Positions 58,691 through 64,000 of a stretch of DNA of 64,000 bases are shown one piece after another. A program made the translations under genes and the position numbers. Below the pieces are notes generated by a model. That model searched no databases. It was given only the letters and a program-made list of their open reading frames with translations, and was not told where the DNA came from. The stretch lies in contig DASXAA010000039.1 of the NCBI GenBank assembly GCA_036407035.1, positions 14,806 to 78,805 of the forward strand, written 5' to 3'. How positions within the stretch are numbered: position 1 is the stretch's first letter; every line of letters starts with the position of its first letter. The stretch is from JACVRW01 sp036407035. Lineage in GTDB: Bacteria > Actinomycetota > Thermoleophilia > Solirubrobacterales > Thermoleophilaceae.

Positions 58691-60397
58691 ATGGACCCCG
58701 TCGCCGCTGCCGCCTCCGAGCGCCGTCGTCGCCAGACTCGACGCGCCCTGCCCGCCCTAGGCGGGCTAGGGGCCGTGGCGCTCGCGATCGGCGCCGTGGT
58801 CGGCTCGTTCGCGGACTCGTCGTCGCACAAGGCGGCGCGCTCGTTCACCCAGGCCTGGGCGCGTGGCGACTACGCGGTGATGCACGACCTGCTCACCGAC
58901 GACGCGCAGTCGCGCTACCCGTTGAAGGCGTTCCGCGCGGCGTACCGCCGGGCGGCCGCCACCGCGACGCTCAAGCGCGTGGCGCCGGAGGACCCGGAGA
59001 GCACGACCGACGGCGAGGCCGTCGTGCCCGTGCTGCTCAACACGCGCGTGTTCGGCCGCGTGCGCGGCCGGCTGACCCTCCCGGTGGACGACGACAGGAT
59101 CGACTGGACCCCCAACCTCGCGTTCCCGAACGTGCGCCGCGGCGAGCGGCTTCGGCGCCGCAGCGACCCGCCCACGCGCGCCACGATCGTCTCCCGCGAC
59201 GGCAAGGTGCTGGCACAGGGGCCCGCGGACGCGCGCAGCTCGCCGCTCGGCGAGCTGGCCGGGTCGATCGCCGGCACCCTCTCGCCCGCGGAGTCGAAGG
59301 CGGCCCGCCTGGCGCTCTACGAGCAGGGGTTCCCGCGCAACTGGCCGGTCGGGCAGACCGGGCTCGAGAAGGCGTTCGAGGACCGCCTGGCCGGGAGCCC
59401 GGGGGGCGAGCTGCTGGCCGGGTCGCGCGTGCTCGCCCGCTCCCGGCCGCGCCGCGCGCACCGGGTCCGGACGACGATCGACACCCGCGTGCAGGAGGCC
59501 GCGGTCACCGCGCTCGCCGGCCGCCTCGGCGGCGTCGCGGCGCTCGACGCCCACACCGGCGAGATGCGCGCGCTCGCCGGGATCGCGTTCTCGGCGCCGC
59601 AACCGCCCGGCTCGACGTTCAAGATCGTCACGACCACCGCCGCGCTCGAGGCGCACAAGGTGAAGCCGTCCACCGAGTTCCCCGTGCAGACGGCGGCGCT
59701 GATCGACGGGGTCGAGCTCCAGAACGCCGGCGGCGAGTCGTGCGGCGGGACCTTCCAGAACAGCTTCGCGCACTCCTGCAACTCGGTCTTCGCGCCCCTC
59801 GGCGTGCGCGTCGGGGCAAAGCGGCTCGTCGAAGCGGCCGAGCGGTACGGCTGGAACCAGCCGCCCACAGTGCCGGGCGAGGCGCCCAGCACGCTGCCGC
59901 CGGCGGACGAGATCGTCACGCCGCTCGAGGTCGGCTCGACGGCCATCGGCCAGGGCAAGGTGCTCGCCACGCCGCTCGTGATGGCGTCCGTCGCGCAGAC
60001 GATCGCCGAGGAGGGCGTGCGCACGAAGCCGACGCTCGTGCCGGACGCCCGCGCCGAGCGGGAGCGCGTGACGAGCCGCCGCGTGGCGAACACGATCGAG
60101 CGCCTGATGGTCGACGTCGTCAAGTACGGCACGGGCACCGCGGCCGCGATCGAGGGCGTCCCGGTGGCCGGCAAGACCGGGACCGCCGAGCTCGAGGACA
60201 CGCGTGTCACGCCCGGCAGCGACGCGCCGCCGCCGCCGCAGGACGGCTCGAACACGGACGCCTGGTTCACCGCCTACGCGCCCGCCGACAGGCCGCGCAT
60301 CGCGGTGGCGGTGATGCTGGTCCGCGCCGGCGCCGGCGGCGCCACGGCGGCGCCGGCCGCGCGCCTCGTGCTCGACGCGGGCCTCAAGGCGCGGTGA
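58691..60397 (+). CDS. class B penicillin-binding protein (transpeptidase)
   Basis: This 568-residue protein has an N-terminal membrane helix (about 20-40). An NTF2-like/MecA-type N-terminal domain follows (about 45-140, AARSFTQAWARGDY), then a linker, then the transpeptidase. The SxxK is Ser308-Lys311 (PGSTFK), SxN is Ser362-Cys-Asn364, and KTG is 495-497. It crosslinks peptidoglycan outside the cell. It lacks a glycosyltransferase domain. The ATG at 58691 begins MDPVAAAASE. It is divergent from the MarP-like protease, with a lipoprotein gene 42 nt downstream. Confidence 0.9.
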   Translation: MDPVAAAASERRRRQTRRALPALGGLGAVALAIGAVVGSFADSSSHKAARSFTQAWARGDYAVMHDLLTDDAQSRYPLKAFRAAYRRAAATATLKRVAPEDPESTTDGEAVVPVLLNTRVFGRVRGRLTLPVDDDRIDWTPNLAFPNVRRGERLRRRSDPPTRATIVSRDGKVLAQGPADARSSPLGELAGSIAGTLSPAESKAARLALYEQGFPRNWPVGQTGLEKAFEDRLAGSPGGELLAGSRVLARSRPRRAHRVRTTIDTRVQEAAVTALAGRLGGVAALDAHTGEMRALAGIAFSAPQPPGSTFKIVTTTAALEAHKVKPSTEFPVQTAALIDGVELQNAGGESCGGTFQNSFAHSCNSVFAPLGVRVGAKRLVEAAERYGWNQPPTVPGEAPSTLPPADEIVTPLEVGSTAIGQGKVLATPLVMASVAQTIAEEGVRTKPTLVPDARAERERVTSRRVANTIERLMVDVVKYGTGTAAAIEGVPVAGKTGTAELEDTRVTPGSDAPPPPQDGSNTDAWFTAYAPADRPRIAVAVMLVRAGAGGATAAPAARLVLDAGLKAR

Positions 60398-60439
60398 GAG
60401 CGGCGTTCGCGGAGCGCCGCGATTAGACTGCGCGCCCCG

Positions 60440-60994
60440 ATGGCCCTGCGTCGCCTCACCCTCCTCGCGTGCACGGCGCTCGCGGCCGTGGGCATCGCCG
60501 CGTGCGGCAACGACGAGAAGCAGGGTGTGGACGCGCCCGCCCGCGAGGGCCTCTCGATCCCGATGGGCGGGCTGAACTACAACGTCTTCATCACGCGCCA
60601 GCTGAACCCGGCGATCACCCCCGACAAGGCCTACTACGAGGGGCCCGAGCCGGGGCCGGAGGACACGCTCTACGGAGTGTTCATCCGCGTCTGCAACACC
60701 ACGGGCGAGAGCCACCCGTCCGCGAGCGACTTCGTGGTCACCGACAGCCAGGGCAACAAGTTCGAGCCGACGGAGCTGCCCGAGGACAACCCGTTCGCCT
60801 ACCACCCTGAGGACCTGCCGGCGAACGAGTGCATCCCGGCCGACGGCAGCGTGGCGCAGCTCGGGCCGACGGCGGCCTCGATGCTGCTCTTCAAGTTCCC
60901 CCTCCGCAACACCGAGAACCGCCCGCTGGAGCTCGAGGTGGAGAACCCGTCGGGCGGGAGCCCGCGGTCGCTCAGGTTCGTGCTGGACCTGTAA
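60440..60994 (+). CDS. secreted lipoprotein, DUF4352-like
   Basis: This 184-residue protein has a lipobox (ALAAVGIAAC, Cys near 22). A beta-rich domain follows with LNYNVFITRQLNP, TLYGVFIRVCNTTGE, SDFVVTDSQGNKFEP, and a final LLFKFPLRNTENRPLELEV. That arrangement resembles immunoglobulin-like DUF4352 domains found on actinobacterial lipoproteins. The function is not known. A TAGACT box (60424-60429) lies 10 nt upstream of the ATG. It follows the PBP gene and may share a role at the cell envelope. Confidence 0.8.
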   Translation: MALRRLTLLACTALAAVGIAACGNDEKQGVDAPAREGLSIPMGGLNYNVFITRQLNPAITPDKAYYEGPEPGPEDTLYGVFIRVCNTTGESHPSASDFVVTDSQGNKFEPTELPEDNPFAYHPEDLPANECIPADGSVAQLGPTAASMLLFKFPLRNTENRPLELEVENPSGGSPRSLRFVLDL

Positions 60995-61017
60995 CCCGCC
61001 GCGCGGGGTGGGCCCGC

Positions 61018-61584
61018 TCAGTACGCGCCCTCGCGCGGGGCGCGCGACGGGTCGGCGCCGGTCGGCGCGCCGAAGCGGGGCGCCTTCGACGGCTCGTAGC
61101 CGGCGATCGTCGCCCGCGGCAGCGGCTTCTTCTGTGGCTCCTCGAAGATCTTGCGGAGCCGCGCGAGCGACGTCTTCGTCTTCCGCCGCAGCCAGCCGGC
61201 CGCGCCGATCTGCTTGATGCGATCGACCGGCGTGGCGGCCTCGCCGTAGGTCGTGAGCTCGACGCGGGTGTTGCCGCCCGCCTCCTGGAGGAACTCGTAC
61301 ACGGCGACGAAGCGGTTGCGCCCGCGGCGGCCGACGGCGAGCTGCTCGACGATCCGGCGCGGCCGGTCGACCTCGGTGATCGTCAGCTCGGCGTACTCCT
61401 TCGCGAGCGGGCCCTTGAGGCGGAAGCGCGCCGCGGCGCCCTGGCCGACCGGGTTGGCGCGGGCGAGCCGGTAGTCCTTCATGTAGTGGTCGCAGTAGGC
61501 GGGCCGGGCGGCGAGGTCGGTCACGAAGTCGAAGACCTGCTCGCGCGGCGCCGAGATGAAGGCGGTGACGGTGACCTCGCGCAT
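61018..61584 (-). CDS. SRPBCC (polyketide cyclase/START-like) family protein
   Basis: This 188-residue protein begins MREVTVTAFISAPREQVFDFVTD, the standard opening of SRPBCC proteins. The long C-terminal helix (DRIKQIGAAGWLRRKTKTSLARLRKIFEE) closes the hydrophobic pocket. The last 40 residues are Pro/Lys-rich and probably disordered. The ligand is unknown. It is convergent with the lipoprotein and lies 30 nt downstream of the small zinc-ribbon gene on the same strand. Confidence 0.87.
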   Translation of the reverse strand: MREVTVTAFISAPREQVFDFVTDLAARPAYCDHYMKDYRLARANPVGQGAAARFRLKGPLAKEYAELTITEVDRPRRIVEQLAVGRRGRNRFVAVYEFLQEAGGNTRVELTTYGEAATPVDRIKQIGAAGWLRRKTKTSLARLRKIFEEPQKKPLPRATIAGYEPSKAPRFGAPTGADPSRAPREGAY

Positions 61585-61614
61585 CGCGCGCGGGATCGTA
61601 TCTGCTGCCGGGCG

Positions 61615-61857
61615 CTACGCCGCCTTGGGCACCACCGCGAGCCGCCGCTCGCTGGCGCCGATGCGCTCGGAGCGGACGGCGGTGCGCCCGTCCTCCGGGA
61701 GGGCCGCGAAGCAGAGCTCGCACACGACGCGGCCGGAGTGGAGCTCGTGCAGGCGCTCGCCGGCGAGCGGCGTGCGGCGGCATCCGGAGCAGGTCGCGCC
61801 CGGCCGCCCGACGGAGCGGAGGCTGCTGCGGAGGAGCATGGCGGAGAGGTCGGGCAT
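61615..61857 (-). CDS. small zinc-ribbon protein
   Basis: This 80-residue protein has two CxxC knuckles (CSGCRRTPLAGERLHEL and VVCELC), a zinc-ribbon. The basic N-terminus (MLLRSSLRSVGRPG) and the tail (VRSERIGASERRLAVVP) could bind nucleic acid or a partner. Small proteins with this CxGCRRTPL signature recur in actinobacteria, from memory, without a known function. ATG 61857 is used. A second ATG at 61840 would shorten it by six residues. Confidence 0.65.
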   Translation of the reverse strand: MPDLSAMLLRSSLRSVGRPGATCSGCRRTPLAGERLHELHSGRVVCELCFAALPEDGRTAVRSERIGASERRLAVVPKAA

Positions 61858-61892
61858 GGGTGACGGGTTCGCCGCCGGCGGCCGGCCCCCTG

Positions 61893-61964
61893 CCCGCGGT
61901 CCGCGACGGCGTGCTCCCGCGGTCCGCGCCTCGCGCCAGCGTGCTCCGCGGCCCGCGGTCCGCG
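61893..61964. repeat. three copies of a GC-rich CCCGCGGTCCGCG motif
   Basis: CCCGCGGTCCGCG occurs at 61893-61905, 61916-61928 and 61952-61964 with related spacers (GCGTGCTC). It lies in the divergent region upstream of the zinc-ribbon gene and is probably replication slippage. Confidence 0.5.
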
Positions 61965-62125
61965 CCTCGCGACGCGGCCCCCCATCCGGTGTACGGAACG
62001 GCCAACGCGGTTGCCCGCGCTTGGCCATCGACGCCAACAAGCCCGCAAATTGCGGCATTTTCAATCCCACATCCCGCGAGGCTCGTTACCATCTGCACTA
62101 CTCATATCCCCGAGGAGAGATACCG

Positions 62126-62689
62126 ATGGAAGCCTTCAGCGCCGGAACCCTGGCAGGCGCCGGCTCCTTCCAATGTGACTCGTGCGGCTTCGGGATAGCG
62201 CTGCACGAACTGGACGAGGTACCCGCGTGCCCTGAATGCGGCGGTCGCCGTTTCAAGCGCGCGTCGCTGTTCGATCGGCCTGACCAGGCCGAGCGCCACG
62301 TGACCGAGGGCGCTCCGGACTGGCTCGCGGAGGCTCGCGAGGCGTTGGTCGAGGGCGGCGACTACCTCGCATTCGACGACGGTGACCGGGTTCACGTCGT
62401 CCCGATTCAGGATGGGTGGACGCGCATCGGCCGGAGCCTTTCGGCTCACCTCAGATTCGACGACCCGACCGTGTCTCGCCGCCATGCCCTGGTCTACCGG
62501 GACGACAGCGGAGCCAGGATCCTCGACGACCGGAGCCTCAACGGCGTCTATCACAACGGAAAGCGCATCGAGCTCGGACAGCTCGATGACGGAGATGAAC
62601 TCGCGATCGGCCGGTTCAGGATCTTCTTCCTGAGCCTCGATCAGCCCGGCTCACGTGAGCGCGAGCCGGTGGAGAGCGCAGTCGGCTGA
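62126..62689 (+). CDS. zinc-ribbon plus FHA domain protein
   Basis: This 187-residue protein has an N-terminal zinc ribbon (CDSCGFGIALHELDEVPACPECGG, four Cys at about 17-38), an acidic linker, and a forkhead-associated domain (about 95-170). The FHA domain carries TRIGRSLSAHLRFDDPTVSRRHALV and DRSLNGVYHNGKRI. FHA domains bind phosphothreonine, so it is likely regulated by Ser/Thr kinases, somewhat like GarA/OdhI. The ATG at 62126 follows GAGGAGAG. The base composition just upstream is lower in GC, typical of a leadered promoter. A strong terminator lies 32 nt after the stop. Confidence 0.88.
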   Translation: MEAFSAGTLAGAGSFQCDSCGFGIALHELDEVPACPECGGRRFKRASLFDRPDQAERHVTEGAPDWLAEAREALVEGGDYLAFDDGDRVHVVPIQDGWTRIGRSLSAHLRFDDPTVSRRHALVYRDDSGARILDDRSLNGVYHNGKRIELGQLDDGDELAIGRFRIFFLSLDQPGSREREPVESAVG

Positions 62690-62720
62690 CCGCCGGCCCA
62701 CCGACGGAGGGAGGAGACGT

Positions 62721-62748
62721 GAAGGGCCCCGCGGACGCGGGGCCCTTC
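62721..62748 (+). terminator. intrinsic terminator after the FHA gene
   Basis: Perfect 12-bp GC-rich arms (GAAGGGCCCCGC 62721-62732 and complement 62737-62748) around a GGAC loop are followed by TTGCCTT. It lies between convergent genes and is the most conventional terminator in the window. Confidence 0.8.
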
Positions 62749-62756
62749 TTGCCTTC

Positions 62757-63578
62757 CTACGGCAGCAACGGGCCCCTGAAGGGCTCCGTGCCGGTTGCGA
62801 GCGTCACCACCGGGCCGCCGTGGGCGGCGAGGTAGCTCAGCTCGCGGCTCAGGTCGCCGACGCCGTTCGCTCCCGCCAGGGGCGCGAGCTGCAGCGTGCT
62901 CAGGATGCCGAACGCCCGGCCCTGGCGGTCGATGAACGCGCTGCCGGAGTCGCCCGGGATGCCGGGCGAGACTGTGAGGACCTGGTGGCTCCAGCCGTTC
63001 CCCTCGCTCCCGATCTGCACGCCCTCCTTGGGGCTCAGCTGCCGGATACCGAGCCTGAGCGACGAGTTGCCGTACGAGAGCACCTTGTCGGTGTCCGGCA
63101 CGGTGCTCGTGATGCCGGTCGGGCCGCCCCAGAACGGGATCGACGGGTTGACCGTCGCCGCGTCCGCCGGTGCGAGCCTGACGAGCGCCAGGTCGTTGAA
63201 GGCGCACGTGTCCGGGTCCGTCTCGCCTGCCCGCTGCATCGTGAGCCACGAGTTGTAGACGAGCGTGCCCGGCCCGGACGCGCCCTCGACCTCCACGGCC
63301 GTGCCGATCGGCAGCGACCCCGAGGTGCACCCGTCCGTGTCCGTCTGGCCGCCCGTGCTCGAGCAGTGGGCGGCCTGGCCCAGGTACACGTTGTTCGCCC
63401 CGTCGTAGAAGACGAAGTTGGACGTGCACTGGCCGCCGTCTGTGATGGTCTGGTTGCCCGGCTGGATCTTCGCGCTGGCCGCCGGAGCCCATGCGGGCTC
63501 GGCCGACGCTCCCGCCGCGCCCGCGAGCGCGACCACCGCGAAAACCAAGACAGCAAGCAACAGCCGTCGAAGCTGCAT
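62757..63578 (-). CDS. secreted trypsin-like serine protease (S1 family)
   Basis: This 273-residue protein has a signal peptide (MQLRRLLLAVLVFAVVALAGAAGASA) and a chymotrypsin fold. The triad is intact: His in GQAAHCSS, Asp in FNDLALVRL, Ser in PGDSGSAF. Cysteines around CTSNFVF...AHC and DGC...DTC could form disulfides. The specificity pocket is not readable. The ATG at 63578 follows GGGGAGAA. It is divergent from the sulfatase-fold gene. Confidence 0.88.
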   Translation of the reverse strand: MQLRRLLLAVLVFAVVALAGAAGASAEPAWAPAASAKIQPGNQTITDGGQCTSNFVFYDGANNVYLGQAAHCSSTGGQTDTDGCTSGSLPIGTAVEVEGASGPGTLVYNSWLTMQRAGETDPDTCAFNDLALVRLAPADAATVNPSIPFWGGPTGITSTVPDTDKVLSYGNSSLRLGIRQLSPKEGVQIGSEGNGWSHQVLTVSPGIPGDSGSAFIDRQGRAFGILSTLQLAPLAGANGVGDLSRELSYLAAHGGPVVTLATGTEPFRGPLLP

Positions 63579-63645
63579 GGTGTTCTTCTCCCCTGCCGTG
63601 GGATTAGGTGACCGGCAATGTACCCAGGCGGGCCACAAACGATGC

Positions 63646-64000
63646 ATGCAAACTGTGCCCGTGACCATCAGCCGTCGCCGCTTCCTCCAGGCCGGTGCCG
63701 CAGCCGCCCTGCTGCGCGCGGCGCCCGCCGGCGCGGCGGGCCGCCCGAACGTCCTGCTGCTCGTGATCGACTCGCTGCGCGCCGACCACGTCGGCGCGTA
63801 CGGCGGTCGCACGCTGACCCCCGGCATCGACTCGATCGTGGCCGCCGGGCTGCGCTTCACGCGCGCGTACCCGGAGGCGATGGCGACCGTGCCGGCCCGC
63901 CGTTCGATCATGAGCGGGCGGCGGATCTTCCCCTTCCGCCACTACCGCCGCCGCCCCGACCTGAACAGCACGCCCGGCTGGGAGCCGATCGCCGACCTCG
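63646..64000 (+). CDS. Tat-exported sulfatase/alkaline phosphatase-fold protein, 3' end outside the window
   Basis: The partial frame holds 118 residues. A twin-arginine signal peptide (TISRRRFLQAGAAAALL) is followed by the sulfatase-superfamily opening LLLVIDSLRADHVGAYGG, with the metal Asp. At the nucleophile site, where sulfatases have CxPSR, this one reads ATVPARRS, with Thr encoded at 63886-63888. Thr nucleophiles occur in phosphodiesterase or phosphotransferase branches of the fold. The ATG at 63646 is used. A GTG at 63661 is an alternative start closer to the Tat motif. Confidence 0.8.
   Translation, partial: MQTVPVTISRRRFLQAGAAAALLRAAPAGAAGRPNVLLLVIDSLRADHVGAYGGRTLTPGIDSIVAAGLRFTRAYPEAMATVPARRSIMSGRRIFPFRHYRRRPDLNSTPGWEPIADL

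Noticed and set aside
61865..62040. Coding sequence upstream of the FHA gene
   Set aside because: The open frame here is produced by the GC-rich tandem motif. It has no start with a ribosome site, and the FHA gene has its own at 62112-62119.
58766..62098. 1110-codon open frame on the minus strand through the PBP and lipoprotein genes
   Set aside because: The sense strand carries intact SxxK, SxN and KTG motifs and a lipobox. The antisense frame has no motif and a skewed composition.
1..64000. CRISPR array, tRNA or rRNA genes, integrase or prophage
   Set aside because: No regularly spaced repeats of 24-40 bp, no cloverleaf-like stretches in the gaps, and no recombinase or phage structural gene. 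The only repeats are the short ones listed.

Overview
The window is about 70% GC with strongly GC-biased third codon positions. It reads as a chromosomal piece of a high-GC actinobacterium. The gene repertoire (small CxxC proteins, TetR and PucR regulators, MMPL pump, AddAB-like pair, MarP-like protease, FHA protein with zinc ribbon) and the many leaderless genes with a TANNNT box 6-9 nt before the start codon fit a Thermoleophilia/Solirubrobacterales-type lineage. That placement is inference, not proof. There are no rRNA or tRNA genes, no CRISPR array, no phage genes and no intact insertion sequence.

Layout. 1-11.5 kb: the tail of a secreted hydrolase; a ferritin divergent from an acetone-carboxylase-type protein in which the alpha and gamma subunits are fused; an alpha/beta hydrolase; a DUF899 protein; a nitrilase-family amidohydrolase; a MITE-like element; an MMPL exporter; an HD-GYP/LuxR regulator; and a secreted FN3 protein. 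11.5-24.3 kb: a catabolic island for guanidino or other nitrogen compounds. It has two FAD oxidoreductases, three separate ureohydrolase (arginase/agmatinase fold) paralogues, a DUF1989 protein, a PucR regulator, an APC permease, a NodB/PuuE-like deacetylase and two SDR dehydrogenases. One of the ureohydrolases has a His-rich N-terminus and resembles nickel-dependent guanidine hydrolase. 24.3-30.5 kb: housekeeping genes (lipoate ligase-like protein, beta-carbonic anhydrase, slipin plus NfeD, DUF59 Fe-S factor, FxsA, HAD, TetR).

30.5-37.1 kb: a secreted copper protein joining a PHM-type monooxygenase-like region to a cupredoxin, a two-domain PNPOx-like flavoprotein, and a three-gene minor pseudopilin operon. 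37.4-49.9 kb: an alpha/beta hydrolase, a nuclease lipoprotein, and a five-gene leftward run containing an AddA/AddB-like helicase-nuclease pair and a STAND ATPase. Then come a metallophosphoesterase and small proteins. 50-64 kb: a Baeyer-Villiger-type monooxygenase with its TetR gene and a striking repeated operator, topoisomerase III, a DAO-type FAD oxidoreductase, a lysyl-oxidase-like protein, a MarP-like membrane protease, a class B penicillin-binding protein, a lipoprotein, a SRPBCC protein, a small zinc-ribbon protein, a zinc-ribbon/FHA protein, a secreted trypsin-like protease, and the start of a Tat-exported sulfatase-fold protein.

Five long intergenic palindromes (about 37-51 nt) at gene ends look like members of one dispersed structural family and probably act as terminators. 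Genes are tightly packed, with frequent ATGA, GTGA or TGATG start-stop overlaps that define likely operons.
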